Shown one piece after another: positions 51,987 to 60,631 of a DNA stretch of 64,000 nt. How positions within the stretch are numbered: the stretch's first letter is position 1; every line of letters starts with the position of its first letter. Origin of the DNA: JADKCZ01 sp963786945 (GTDB lineage Bacteria > Myxococcota > Myxococcia > Myxococcales > Anaeromyxobacteraceae); assembly GCA_963786945.1 (NCBI GenBank), contig CAWBAO010000005.1, positions 124,001-188,000 of the forward strand, written 5' to 3'. The translations under genes and the position numbers were made by a program. Under the pieces are notes generated by a model. The model searched no databases and was not told the origin of the DNA. It was given only the letters and a program-made list of their open reading frames with translations.

Positions 51987-53053
51987 TTCTTCTTCCCCTT
52001 GGGCTTCTTCGGAGCGGCTTTCCTGGCCGGCCTGGGGGCCGGCTTCCTGGCGGCGGGCCTGGCCCCCTTCTTCGCCGCCGGCCTGGCGGCGGGCTTCCTG
52101 GCGGCGGGGGCCTTGGCCGCTGGAGCCCTGGCAGGGGACGGTGCCTTGGCCGCGGCCTTCTTCCTGGCCGGACCAGCGACCGCCTTCACCGCGGCGGCCA
52201 GCGCCGGGACCAGCTTGAGCGGCGCGGCCGGAGGCTCGGCCGGCGCCAGGCCTTCCACGGGCGCCTCGGCCCCCTCGGCCGGCTCGACCCCTTCACCCTC
52301 GGCAGCCTCCCCGGTGGCCTCGGCCGCTCCCTCGACGCCGGCCTCCTCGCCCAGCCCCTCGATCCCCAGCTCGTCGAGCCCGAGGTCCTCGAGGCCGTCA
52401 CCATCCTCGTCGACCACGACGCGCCGGCGCGGCGGGCGGCTCGGCAGCAGGATGGGCTTGGGCGGCGGCTTCAGCTTGAAGCGGGTCCCCACCGGCGGCA
52501 TCAGCGCGAAGTCGATGAGGTCCTCGGCCAGCCCGGCCGAGACGCCCAGCGAGGCGGCCACCTCGGCCACCAGCAGGTGGCGGGCGTTGTCGAACTGGCC
52601 GCGCTCCTTGGTGGGGAGCGGCCGCAGCCGGGAGAGCGAGTGGAGCCCCTTGACCACCTCGGCGATGCCGAGGACGCCGCCCGCCACCATGCGGTCGGCG
52701 TTGTCGCGGTGGCGGATCTTCCAGTTGAGCTCCGGGTCGGCGAGGTCGGCGGCGAGGTAGTGGAAGACCCCCTCCATGAGCTCGGCGGAGGCCACCCGGC
52801 GCAGCCCCACCGAGGCCACCTTGCCGCGGGGCACCAGGACCGCGGCGCCGTCCTCCTCGCGCTTCATCCGGACCATCTCCAGCCGCTGGCCGGCGATCTC
52901 CTGGATCTCGGGGCCGACCACCACGCAGACGCCCTGCGCCGGGTAGACCAGCCGGTCGCCCGGCTCCAGCGCCGAGGCGTCGGCGATGGTGCCCTCCAGC
53001 TCGGAGAGCTCGGCCTTGGGATCGTCGGGATGGCGGGGGGGCTGGCCTCTCAC
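51983..53053 (-). CDS. carD: CarD-type global regulator with histone H1-like tail
   Basis: This is a 356-residue regulator. The N-terminal CarD/CdnL domain (about 30-180: LEPGDRLVYPAQGVCVVVGPE, MVRMKREEDGAAVLVPRGK, GVFHYLAADLADPELNWKIRHRDNADR) contacts RNA polymerase. An acidic linker (about 215-265, EDGDGLEDLGLDELG) follows, then a Lys/Ala/Pro/Arg tail of about 75 residues with KKAAAK, KPAARPAAKK and KKPKGKKK repeats. This resembles histone H1 and replaces the AT-hook tail of Myxococcus CarD; Anaeromyxobacter CarD is known to have such a tail. It probably acts with CarG, encoded by the next, coupled gene. GTG 53053 is the best start. Confidence 0.88.
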   Translation of the reverse strand: MRGQPPRHPDDPKAELSELEGTIADASALEPGDRLVYPAQGVCVVVGPEIQEIAGQRLEMVRMKREEDGAAVLVPRGKVASVGLRRVASAELMEGVFHYLAADLADPELNWKIRHRDNADRMVAGGVLGIAEVVKGLHSLSRLRPLPTKERGQFDNARHLLVAEVAASLGVSAGLAEDLIDFALMPPVGTRFKLKPPPKPILLPSRPPRRRVVVDEDGDGLEDLGLDELGIEGLGEEAGVEGAAEATGEAAEGEGVEPAEGAEAPVEGLAPAEPPAAPLKLVPALAAAVKAVAGPARKKAAAKAPSPARAPAAKAPAARKPAARPAAKKGARPAARKPAPRPARKAAPKKPKGKKK

Positions 53054-53118
53054 GCGTGTGGCTGTACCACGCGGGAGGGGGGCGGGGAAGCGCCGCCGCG
53101 GGGCGGCCGGGTGCCCGA

Positions 53119-53976
53119 TCAGCGCGCTTCGGGCTCGACGGCGCGGAGCCGGCGGGCGGCCAGCTCGACGTACTCCGGGTCGCGCTCGAGGCCGAGGAAG
53201 CGGCAGCCGGCCCGCACCGCGGCGACGCCGGTGGTCCCCGAGCCGCAGAAGGGATCCAGCACCAGGTCGCCGGGCCGGGCGCTGGCGGCCACCACCCGGT
53301 CCAGCAGGGCGATGGGCTTCTGGGTGGGGTGGCGCCCGTGGGTCTTCTCGCGCGCCGGCGGCGTCGGCAGCGGCCAGATCACCTGCTCGCCGCCGGGCAC
53401 CGGCTGCTCGGTGATGGCCCAGAGGTCGCGCATCTGCTTGCCGCCGTTCTCCTGCTTCATCGCCTGGTAGTTGAAGCGGTGGGCCAGCGGCTTCGACCGG
53501 GTGGGGCTGGCCCAGAGCAGCAGCTCGGTGGAGTGGGTGAACATCCGGCAGGCCAGGTTGGGCGAGGCGTTGGGCTTGTACCAGGTGACGGTGTTGAGCA
53601 GGTGGAAGCCCAGCTCCTGCATGGCGAAGCCGATGGAGAAGATGACGTGCTGGGTGCCGGAGACCCAGAGGGTGCCGGACGGCTTGAGGACCCGCCGGAC
53701 CGCCTTCAGCCACTCGACCTGGAAGGCGTGGTCGCCCCCCACGCCGCGCGAGACGTCCCAGGCGCCCTTGTCGACCGAGACCCGGCGGCCCGACTGGCAG
53801 GAGGTGCCGCCGTTGGAGAGCATGTAGGGCGGGTCGGCGAAGCAGAGGTCCACCGAGTGGGGCGGGAGCCGCTCCAGCGAGGCCAGGCAGTCGCCCTGCG
53901 CCAGCGCCCACCCCGCGCCCCGCTCGGCGGTGCCGGGGAGGCGGTCCCATGCGTGCAGATCGAGCCGACGAGCCAT
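53119..53976 (-). CDS. Orphan DNA methyltransferase (DPPY, beta class)
   Basis: This is a 285-residue DNA methyltransferase. DLCFADPPYMLSNGG (motif IV, catalytic) comes before DLVLDPFCGSGTTGVAA (motif I, SAM binding), the order of the beta class, with HPTQKPIALL between them. DPPY usually means N6-adenine methylation, although N4-cytosine is possible. No restriction endonuclease gene is next to it, so it may act in gene regulation or be a solitary enzyme. TACCAT lies 8 nt before ATG 53976 with no Shine-Dalgarno sequence, suggesting leaderless translation. The recognition site cannot be deduced. Confidence 0.85.
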   Translation of the reverse strand: MARRLDLHAWDRLPGTAERGAGWALAQGDCLASLERLPPHSVDLCFADPPYMLSNGGTSCQSGRRVSVDKGAWDVSRGVGGDHAFQVEWLKAVRRVLKPSGTLWVSGTQHVIFSIGFAMQELGFHLLNTVTWYKPNASPNLACRMFTHSTELLLWASPTRSKPLAHRFNYQAMKQENGGKQMRDLWAITEQPVPGGEQVIWPLPTPPAREKTHGRHPTQKPIALLDRVVAASARPGDLVLDPFCGSGTTGVAAVRAGCRFLGLERDPEYVELAARRLRAVEPEAR

Positions 53977-54022
53977 GGTGGGTCATGGTAGGGGCGATAT
54001 CGATCGCGTCGAGTTTTTGGCC

Positions 54023-54028
54023 TAGAGT
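54023..54028 (+). promoter_or_regulatory. TAGAGT -10-like box before a leaderless start
   Basis: TAGAGT ends 9 nt before ATG 54038; the same hexamer occurs before the gene at 6313. There is no Shine-Dalgarno sequence. Confidence 0.4.
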
Positions 54029-54037
54029 GCGCCCGCC

Positions 54038-55000
54038 ATGGCCCCCCCACGCCCCGTCTCACCCCTCTCGCGCTGGCTCCAGGACGTCCTCGGCGGCCGT
54101 GCCTTCCCGGCCGCGGCGCTCGGTGCCATCGCCGTCGCCGCGGCCCTCTCCTTCGCCGGCCTGCTGCAGGACGGGCCGGCCGCGGCGCTGCTGGCCGTGC
54201 TGGTGGCCACCTCGCTGGCCCTCTTCATGATCAGGCCGGCGCTGGCCGGCTCGGTCGACCCCACCACCCGCGGCGTGGCCCTGCTCATCGCCGTGGCCGC
54301 GGGGCTGCTCTGCGCCGTCCCCGCCATCACCTCGGTGGTCCCGGGCCGCCCGGTGGCCGAGGGCGAGGTGAGCCGGGTCGGCGACCGGCTCGAGCTGCCG
54401 GCCGGCGCCCTCGGGGCCGGGGGCGGGCTCCGGCTGCTGGTCCACGCGCCGCTGCCGCCGGGCGGGACGCCGGTGGTCGAGTTCCGCTTCACCGCCGGCG
54501 CCGCGCCGCTCTCCGGCACGGTGGAGCGGACCGTCTCCTACTCCCGCGTCGGGCGCGGCAGCCGGGCCGCGGTGGCCCACGACCACAACGAGGTCTGGGT
54601 CCACGGCGCGCTGGGCGCCGGCGCCACCGCGCTGACGCTCGACCGGATCGACGGCCCGCTGGCCGGCCCGCTGCAGGTCGCCGTCCACGGCGAGCTGATC
54701 TCGCCCTTGGCCCTCTGGGTGGTCTCGCTGCTGGTGCTGGTGCTGGCGGCCATCTGGGAGGCGCGGCTGCGCGGGAGCCACCTCGCCGCCCTGGCCGGCA
54801 TGGCGCTGGCCTACGGCCTGCTCGTCTACGGCAACGCCACCCCCCACGCGGCCATCGGGACCTCGCTCGGCGCCATCCTGCTCGGGGCGCTGGGCGGCGC
54901 CCTGGCCGGCGGGCTGCTGGCGATGCTGGCCCGGCTCGGCCCCTGGGCCCTCGAGGCGCCGCCCGAGGCGCCCGGGGGCAAGGCCAAGCCGAGGGCGTGA
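54038..55000 (+). CDS. Membrane protein, unknown function
   Basis: This is a 320-residue protein with two N-terminal transmembrane helices and a third near 85-105. A periplasmic domain of about 100 residues follows (VEFRFTAGAAPLSGTVERTVSYSR, AVAHDHNEVWVHG), then three C-terminal helices. I recognise no family. It is the first gene of a run in which each gene overlaps the next or is close to it: its stop overlaps the start of queG. A functional link to queuosine is not suggested by the sequence. Confidence 0.7.
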   Translation: MAPPRPVSPLSRWLQDVLGGRAFPAAALGAIAVAAALSFAGLLQDGPAAALLAVLVATSLALFMIRPALAGSVDPTTRGVALLIAVAAGLLCAVPAITSVVPGRPVAEGEVSRVGDRLELPAGALGAGGGLRLLVHAPLPPGGTPVVEFRFTAGAAPLSGTVERTVSYSRVGRGSRAAVAHDHNEVWVHGALGAGATALTLDRIDGPLAGPLQVAVHGELISPLALWVVSLLVLVLAAIWEARLRGSHLAALAGMALAYGLLVYGNATPHAAIGTSLGAILLGALGGALAGGLLAMLARLGPWALEAPPEAPGGKAKPRA

Positions 55001-56028
55001 CCGGCCCGCTCGACAGCCCCTTCGTCAAGGCGGCCGCGCTCCGCGCCGGGTTCCACGAGGTGGGGGTGGCGCGGGCCGGGCCGCTCGAGGCCACGCCCCT
55101 CGACCGCGTGCTGGCCTCGGGCTGGGAGGCCGACATGGCCTGGCTGGGCACGCAGCGGGCCGAGCGGCTCGACCCGGCCCGGCTCCTCCCCGGCGCGCGC
55201 AGCGTGGTGGCGCTGGCGCTCTCCTACCGCGACGCCGAGCAGCCAGCGCCGAAGCCGGACCAGGGCGAGGTGGCGCGCTACGCCCGCGGCCGCGACTACC
55301 ACGCGGTGATGAAGCGGAAGCTGAAGGGGCTGGTGGCCGAGCTGGCGGCGCGCGAGCCGGGGCTGCGCTGCTTCGCCTCCTCCGACCTCGCCCCCACCAT
55401 GGAGAAGGCCTGGGCGCAGCGGGCCGGGCTGGGCTGGGTCGGCAAGAACGGCTGCCTCATCACGCCCCGCCACGGCTCCTGGGTGCTGCTGGCGACGCTG
55501 CTCCTCGACCGCGACCTCGAGCCCGACCCGCCGCACCCCGATCGCTGCGGCACCTGCGAGGCCTGCCTCCCGGCCTGTCCCACCGGCGCCATCCCCGAGC
55601 CGGGCTTCGTCGACGCCCGCCGCTGCCTCTCCTTCTGGACCATCGAGCGGCGCGGGGCCGTCCCGCCGGCCATGGCGGAGCGGCTCGGCAGCCACCTGTT
55701 CGGCTGCGACGACTGCCAGACCTGCTGCCCCTGGAACGGGGCGGTCGAGCCCGACGCCGATCCCGAGCTGAGGCCGCGGGAGGGCCAGTCGGCCATCCCC
55801 ATCGAGGGGCTGCTCCAGCTCACCGAGGCCGAGTACGCGCGCCGGTTCCACGGCACCTCGCTGGCGCGGGCCCGCTTCGACGGGCTGGTGCGCAACGCCC
55901 TGCTGGTGGCCGGCGGCTCCGGCCAGCCGCGCTGGCGGCCGCTGGTGGCCCCGTGGCTCGCCAGCCCGCACCCGGGCGTCCGCGCCGCGGCCGAGTGGGC
56001 CATGGCGCACCTCGGCGAAAGCGACTAG
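54997..56028 (+). CDS. queG: Epoxyqueuosine reductase
   Basis: This is a 343-residue enzyme that makes the last step of queuosine in tRNA, reducing epoxyqueuosine with a cobalamin cofactor and two [4Fe-4S] clusters. CGTCEACLPACPTGAI and CDDCQTCCPWN are the cluster motifs. ARGRDYHAVMKRKL and GLGWVGKNGCLI are hallmark segments of the family. The HEAT-like C-terminal part (PHPGVRAAAEWAMAHLG) is present. GTG 54997 overlaps the upstream stop (GTGA). The other queuosine genes are not in the window. Confidence 0.93.
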   Translation: MTGPLDSPFVKAAALRAGFHEVGVARAGPLEATPLDRVLASGWEADMAWLGTQRAERLDPARLLPGARSVVALALSYRDAEQPAPKPDQGEVARYARGRDYHAVMKRKLKGLVAELAAREPGLRCFASSDLAPTMEKAWAQRAGLGWVGKNGCLITPRHGSWVLLATLLLDRDLEPDPPHPDRCGTCEACLPACPTGAIPEPGFVDARRCLSFWTIERRGAVPPAMAERLGSHLFGCDDCQTCCPWNGAVEPDADPELRPREGQSAIPIEGLLQLTEAEYARRFHGTSLARARFDGLVRNALLVAGGSGQPRWRPLVAPWLASPHPGVRAAAEWAMAHLGESD

Positions 56029-56041
56029 GTTCCGCCACCTC

Positions 56042-56962
56042 GTGGCCGTCCACCTGGTCATGCTGCTCCACTCGGTCGTGTCGGCCGGGACCTACCTGGC
56101 CGCCAAGCGGGCGCTGGGAGAGCTCTCCCCGTGGGAGCTGGCGCTGGCGCGCTTCGTCCTGGCGGCCCTCTGCTACGCGGCGCTGCTCGCGCCCCGGCGG
56201 GTCCGCATCCCCCGCCGCGATCTCCTCGGGCTGGCGGCGCTGGGCGTGGTGGCCATCCCCATCAACCAGGGGTTCTTCCTGGCCGGGCTGGCCCGCACCA
56301 CGCCGGCCCACGCCGCGCTGCTCTATGCCCTGACGCCCATCTTCGTCTTCCTGCTGGCCCGCTGGCGGCTGGCGGAGCCGACCACCGCCGCCAAGCTGGT
56401 GGGCATCGCGCTGGCCTTCGCCGGGGTGGTGGTGGTGCTGGCGTCGCGCCCGGCCGGCGGGCTGGGGAGCGACGGCGCCACGCTGGTCGGCGACCTGCTG
56501 GTGCTGCTGGCCGTGATGGCCTGGGCCATCTTCGCCGTGGCCGGCAAGCGCTACGCCGAGCAGTACGGCGCGCTGGCCTCCACCGGCGTGGCCGTCATCT
56601 TCGGCACCATCGCCTACCTCCCGGTGGGGCTGGCCCTCTCCAGCGCGGCCTCCTTCTCGCGGCTCTCGGCGGTGGGGTGGGGCAGCCTCGCCTACCTGGT
56701 GCTCGTCACCAGCGTCCTCTCCTACCTGCTCTACTACTGGGCCCTGCGCCGGGCCGAGGCCAGCCGGGTGGCGGTCTGGTCCAACCTGCAGCCGGTCCTG
56801 ACCGCCCCGCTGGCCTGGGCGCTGCTGGGCGATCCCATGGGGGCTGGGCTGCTGGCCGGCGGGGCCATGGTCCTCTCGGGCGTGCTGCTGACGCAGCGAG
56901 GGGAGGCGCTGGCCGGCGCGGTTGTGGCGGGGTGGAAGCGCCGTTATCTTCCGACCCGATGA
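56042..56962 (+). CDS. EamA/DMT-superfamily permease
   Basis: This is a 306-residue integral membrane protein with ten helices in two EamA halves. ELALARFVLAALCYAALL, FFLAGLARTTPAHAALLYALTPIFVFLLA and GALLGDPM-type loops are typical of the drug/metabolite transporter superfamily. The substrate is unknown. GTG 56042 has TAGGTT 10 nt upstream and no Shine-Dalgarno sequence. Its stop overlaps the start of ygfZ by 4 bases (ATGA). Confidence 0.88.
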   Translation: MAVHLVMLLHSVVSAGTYLAAKRALGELSPWELALARFVLAALCYAALLAPRRVRIPRRDLLGLAALGVVAIPINQGFFLAGLARTTPAHAALLYALTPIFVFLLARWRLAEPTTAAKLVGIALAFAGVVVVLASRPAGGLGSDGATLVGDLLVLLAVMAWAIFAVAGKRYAEQYGALASTGVAVIFGTIAYLPVGLALSSAASFSRLSAVGWGSLAYLVLVTSVLSYLLYYWALRRAEASRVAVWSNLQPVLTAPLAWALLGDPMGAGLLAGGAMVLSGVLLTQRGEALAGAVVAGWKRRYLPTR

Positions 56963-57858
56963 CGCTGACCGAGAAGTTCCAGGCCGCGCGCACCGGGCTG
57001 GCCGTCGGGCCGGCCCGTCCCCGCGCCCTCGTGCACGCCGGCGGCCCCGACGCCCGTGACCTCCTGCACCGGGTGCTCACCCAGGACGTGCGCGGCCTGC
57101 CGCCCGGGGGCGCCGCCCACTTCGCGCTGCTCACCGTGAAGGGGCACCTGGTGGCCGAGGGGCAGCTGCTGGTCCTGCCCGACGGCGTGCTGCTCGACGT
57201 CGATCCGGCCGCGGCGCCGGAGCTGCGCGCCCAGCTGGCGAAGATGATCATCATGGACGACGTCACCCTCACCGACCGCTCCGACGGGTGGCGGGTCCTG
57301 CCGCTGCTCGGCCCGCAGGCCCAGGCCGCCGCCGAGGCCCACGGCGCCGGCCTGTCGCGATGGGTGAACAGGCGGCGCGGGGTGCCCGCCCTCGACCTGC
57401 TGGTGCCGGCCGACCGCGCCGAGGCGCTGCGGGCCGGGCTGGTGGAGGCGGGCGCGGCCGCGCTCGACGAGGCCGATCTCGAGGCGCTGCGGATCGCCGG
57501 CGGGGTGGGCCGCTGGGGGGCCGAGCTGGACGGCTCGCGGCTGCCCATGGAGGCGGGGCTCACCGCCGACGCCATCAGCTTCACCAAGGGCTGCTACCTC
57601 GGGCAGGAGGTGGTGGTGCGGGCCACCTCGCGCGGCCAGGTCCAGCGCGGCCTGGTGCTGCTCCGGCTCCCGGACCAGGCCGGCCCGGGCAGCCGCCTCA
57701 GCGCCGATGGCGCCGAGGCCGGGGCCGTCACCAGCGCGGCGGCCACGCCGGAGGGCCGGCTCGGCCTCGGCTACCTGCGCCGCGCCCACTGGGGCGAGGG
57801 GACCCGGCTCGCCACCGACGGCGGCGAGGCCGTGGTGCTGCGCGCCCTGGCGACCTAG
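56959..57858 (+). CDS. ygfZ: Folate-binding YgfZ/GcvT-like Fe-S biogenesis protein
   Basis: This is a 299-residue protein of the YgfZ family. The signature KGCYLGQE (consensus KGC[YF]xGQE, around residue 213) holds the functional Cys. LLHRVLTQDVRGL and HFALLTVKGHLVAEG match the folate-binding GcvT-like fold. It supports assembly or repair of Fe-S enzymes, with tetrahydrofolate as a ligand. ATG 56959 overlaps the permease stop, and TATCTT lies 8 nt upstream. The pairing with an Fe-S enzyme gene (queG) two genes upstream may be meaningful. Confidence 0.9.
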   Translation: MTLTEKFQAARTGLAVGPARPRALVHAGGPDARDLLHRVLTQDVRGLPPGGAAHFALLTVKGHLVAEGQLLVLPDGVLLDVDPAAAPELRAQLAKMIIMDDVTLTDRSDGWRVLPLLGPQAQAAAEAHGAGLSRWVNRRRGVPALDLLVPADRAEALRAGLVEAGAAALDEADLEALRIAGGVGRWGAELDGSRLPMEAGLTADAISFTKGCYLGQEVVVRATSRGQVQRGLVLLRLPDQAGPGSRLSADGAEAGAVTSAAATPEGRLGLGYLRRAHWGEGTRLATDGGEAVVLRALAT

Positions 57859-57863
57859 CGCCT

Positions 57864-57888
57864 CGGCCCGGTCCGGTCGCCCGGGCCG
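57864..57888. terminator. Hairpin between convergent genes
   Basis: CGGCCCGG (57864-57871) and CCGGGCCG (57881-57888) form an 8-bp stem with a 9-nt loop in the gap between ygfZ and the convergent peroxiredoxin gene. There is no T run on either side, so it may be a bidirectional but weak terminator. Confidence 0.4.
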
Positions 57889-57897
57889 GGGTGCCGG

Positions 57898-58386
57898 TCA
57901 GCCCTTCTTCCGGAGCGGGCAGAGGGCGATGGCGCCGTTGGGATCGACGGCGTCGCTTCCCATCACGATCTGGACGATCTTCCCGTCCTGGCCGATCACC
58001 ACGTTGGACCGGTTGGCGTAGCCGAGCACCGCCACGGTGCCGGTGTACTGGTCGGCCACCTTGCCGCCCGCGTCGGAGAGCAGCGGGTAGGGGAGCCGGT
58101 ACTCGGCCTTGAACTTCTTCTGGGTGGCCACGTCGTCGACGGAGATGCCGACCACCTGCGCCCCCTTCTTCTCCACCTCGGCGTAGTGGTCGCGGAAGTT
58201 GGAGTTCTGCTTGGTGCAGCCCGAGGTGAAGGCCTTCGGGTAGAAGGCCAGGATCACCGGCCCCTGCTCCAGCAGCTTGGACAGGGTGACCGGCTTCCCC
58301 TCGGTGTCGGGGAGCGTGAAGTCGGGGGCCTTGTCGCCGACCTGGACGCCAGCGGCGAGGACCAGCGCGAGGATGGTGGAAGTCAT
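57898..58386 (-). CDS. Bcp/AhpC-type peroxiredoxin, exported
   Basis: This is a 162-residue thiol peroxidase that reduces hydroperoxides. The peroxidatic Cys is in YPKAFTSGCTKQ; the usual TPGCT/TPVCT is TSGCT here. GDKAPDFTLPDTEGKPV is the N-terminal family block, and VVGISVDDVATQKKF is also typical. A hydrophobic N-terminus (TSTILALVLAAG) may be a signal peptide and would place the enzyme outside the cytoplasm. The chain ends with CPLRKKG, giving a possible second Cys. It is convergent with ygfZ. Confidence 0.88.
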   Translation of the reverse strand: MTSTILALVLAAGVQVGDKAPDFTLPDTEGKPVTLSKLLEQGPVILAFYPKAFTSGCTKQNSNFRDHYAEVEKKGAQVVGISVDDVATQKKFKAEYRLPYPLLSDAGGKVADQYTGTVAVLGYANRSNVVIGQDGKIVQIVMGSDAVDPNGAIALCPLRKKG

Positions 58387-58529
58387 ACCGTCGGCTTAGC
58401 GGCGGCGGCCTGGCCGCGCAACCCGGCCCGCCGGGCCTCCCCCGAAGGGCCGCTCCGCCGATCGCCCGGCGCGATGGCACGACCCGGTCGGCCGGCATAG
58501 GCTGGCCGCACCCTCACCCGGAGGTCCGC

Positions 58530-59558
58530 ATGAAGGCCGCAGCCATCCGCTCGCACGGTGGTCCCGAGGTGGTCGAGCTGCTCGATCTCCCCGAGCCGGT
58601 CGCCAGGGCCGGCGAGGCGGTGGTGGCGGTGAAGGCCGCCGCCCTCAACCACCTCGACATCTGGGTCCGCAAGGGGTGGCCCGGCCTCAGGCTGGCCTTC
58701 CCGCACGTGCTGGGATCCGACGTGGCCGGCGTGGTCGAGTCGGTCGGGCCGGGGGTGTCCGGCTGGAAGGCGGGCGACGAGGTGGTGGTCAACCCGTCGC
58801 TGGGCTGCACCCGCTGCGAGCGCTGCCTGGCCGGCCAGGAGAACCTCTGCCGCCACTTCGCCATCCTCGGCGAGCACGTCTCCGGCGGGCAGGCGCAGCG
58901 CCTGGCGGTCCCGGCCCGCAACCTCTTCCACAAGCCGAGGCGGCTCTCCTTCGAGGAGGCGGCCGCGGTGCCGCTCACCTTCATGACCGCCTGGCACGCC
59001 GTGGCGGTGCGGGCCGCGCTGCGCCCCGGCGAGACCATCCTGGTCCACGCCGCCGGCTCGGGCGTCGGGGTGGCCGCGGTCCAGATCGCCCGGCTGCTGG
59101 GGGCGCGGGTCATCGCCACGGCCGGCTCGCCCGCCAAGCTCGATCGCGCCAGGGAGCTCGGCGCCGACGAGGTGATCAACTACGAGACCCAGGACTTCCT
59201 CGCCGAGGTGAAGCGGCTGACCGGCAAGCAGGGGGTCGACGTGGTCTTCGAGCACGTCGGCAAGACCACCTGGGAGAAGAGCCTGCTGGCCGCCGGCGTC
59301 GGCGGCCGGATCGTGACGGTGGGCGCCACCACCGGCTACGACCCGCCCACCGACCTGCGCCACGTCTTCTTCCGCCAGCTCTCCATCCTCGGCTCGACCA
59401 TGGGCACGGCCGCCGACCTGCTGCAGGTGCTGGCCTTCGTCGGGCAGGGGAAGCTCGCGCCGGTGGTGGCCCAGGTGCTGCCGCTCGCGGAGGTGGTCAA
59501 GGCGCAGGGGCTGCTGGCCGACCGGGCCCTGTTCGGCAAGGTGGTGCTGGTTCCTTGA
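58530..59558 (+). CDS. Zinc-dependent alcohol dehydrogenase family protein
   Basis: This is a 342-residue MDR protein. VKAAALNHLDIWVRKGWPG and GSDVAGVVESVGPGVSGWKAGDEVV match the catalytic domain. CTRCERCLAGQENLCRHF contains the four Cys of the structural zinc. VHAAGSGVGVAAVQIARLLGARV is the cofactor loop. The catalytic zinc ligands are only partly present, so it may be a reductase, not an alcohol dehydrogenase. TAGGCT (58499-58504) and GGAGG upstream of ATG 58530 give an ordinary promoter and ribosome site. It converges on htpX, with 15 bases between the stops. Confidence 0.88.
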   Translation: MKAAAIRSHGGPEVVELLDLPEPVARAGEAVVAVKAAALNHLDIWVRKGWPGLRLAFPHVLGSDVAGVVESVGPGVSGWKAGDEVVVNPSLGCTRCERCLAGQENLCRHFAILGEHVSGGQAQRLAVPARNLFHKPRRLSFEEAAAVPLTFMTAWHAVAVRAALRPGETILVHAAGSGVGVAAVQIARLLGARVIATAGSPAKLDRARELGADEVINYETQDFLAEVKRLTGKQGVDVVFEHVGKTTWEKSLLAAGVGGRIVTVGATTGYDPPTDLRHVFFRQLSILGSTMGTAADLLQVLAFVGQGKLAPVVAQVLPLAEVVKAQGLLADRALFGKVVLVP

Positions 59559-59573
59559 GCCCGGCGGGGCCCG

Positions 59574-60527
59574 TCACCGCAGCTGGCCGCGCAGCGCGCG
59601 CAGCCGCGCCACCCGCTCCTCGACCGGGGGGTGGGTGGAGAAGAGCGACATCAGCCTGGCGCCGGTGCCGCGCAGCGGGTTGACGATGAAGAGGTGGGCG
59701 GTGGCCGGGCCAGCCTGGGCCATGGGCATGAGCTCGTTGCCCCGCTCCAGCGTCAGCAGCGCCTGCGCCAGCGGCTCGGGGTCCCCCACCAGCTCGGCGC
59801 CGGAGGCGTCGGCGCCGAACTCGCGCGACCGGGAGATGGCCAGCTGGATCACCAGCGCGATGAGCGGCGCCACCACCGCCCAGGCCAGCAGCTCCAGCCC
59901 GCTCGGGCCGTCGCGGTCGCTGCGCCCGCCGCCGAGGATGGCCCCCCAGCGCAGCACGTACCCGACCGTGGAGATGAGCCCGGCGATGGCGCCGGCCATG
60001 GTGGCGATGAGGATGTCGCGGTTCTGGACGTGGGAGAGCTCGTGGGCCAGCACCCCCTCCAGCTGCCGCCGGTCGAGGATCCGCAGGATGCCCTCGGTGA
60101 CCGCCACCGCGGCGTGCTCCGGGTTGCGGCCGGTGGCGAAGGCGTTGGGGGCGTCGGTGGGGATCACGTAGATGCGCGGCATGGGGAGCCCGGCCCGCCG
60201 GGTCAGCCGCTCGACGATCTCGTAGACCTCGGGGAGCTGCTCCCGCTCCACCGGGCGGGCGCCGTTGGTCATCAGGGCCAGCTTGTCGGAGAACCAGTAG
60301 GAGAGGAAGTTGAAGGCCAGCCCGATGGCGCCGAAGGCCAGCATCCCCTGGGTGCCGCCGATCATGCTGCCGCCGATGGCCAGCAGGGCCACCAGCCCGC
60401 CCATGAGCACGGCGGTCCTGGTGTAGTTGCGGCCGACGCCGCGGACCGGTCCGCTGGCCCGATCGGGGGGCGTCGGTGGTGCCGGGTTTCGCGGAGTCCT
60501 GGCGGGGTCGAAGGGCATGGGATCCAT
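59574..60527 (-). CDS. htpX: HtpX-type membrane zinc metalloprotease
   Basis: This is a 317-residue integral membrane protease (M48B) that degrades damaged membrane proteins. The zinc site is LAHELSHVQNRDIL (HExxH), with EFGADASGAELVGDP supplying the third ligand. Two transmembrane helices lie near residues 35-75 and two more follow the zinc site. NAFATGRNPEHAAVAVTEGIL is a typical conserved segment. The first 30 residues are Pro/Arg-rich and cytoplasmic. The ATG lies 105 bases from the divergent top6B start. Confidence 0.93.
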   Translation of the reverse strand: MDPMPFDPARTPRNPAPPTPPDRASGPVRGVGRNYTRTAVLMGGLVALLAIGGSMIGGTQGMLAFGAIGLAFNFLSYWFSDKLALMTNGARPVEREQLPEVYEIVERLTRRAGLPMPRIYVIPTDAPNAFATGRNPEHAAVAVTEGILRILDRRQLEGVLAHELSHVQNRDILIATMAGAIAGLISTVGYVLRWGAILGGGRSDRDGPSGLELLAWAVVAPLIALVIQLAISRSREFGADASGAELVGDPEPLAQALLTLERGNELMPMAQAGPATAHLFIVNPLRGTGARLMSLFSTHPPVEERVARLRALRGQLR

Positions 60528-60631
60528 GTAACCACCCCGCCGGGAAGGTCAATCCGGGCGGCCGTTTTGTCGCGCCGTCAGGGGTCGCGTGCTAGACCGG
60601 AAGCGGTCGATATCGCGAGGGTTTAGTGACC

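Noticed and set aside
52000..52250. Repeated GGC/GCC units resembling a repeat array
   Set aside because: They encode the Lys/Ala/Pro tail of CarD; the repeats are codon-level and irregular, so this is not CRISPR or a satellite.
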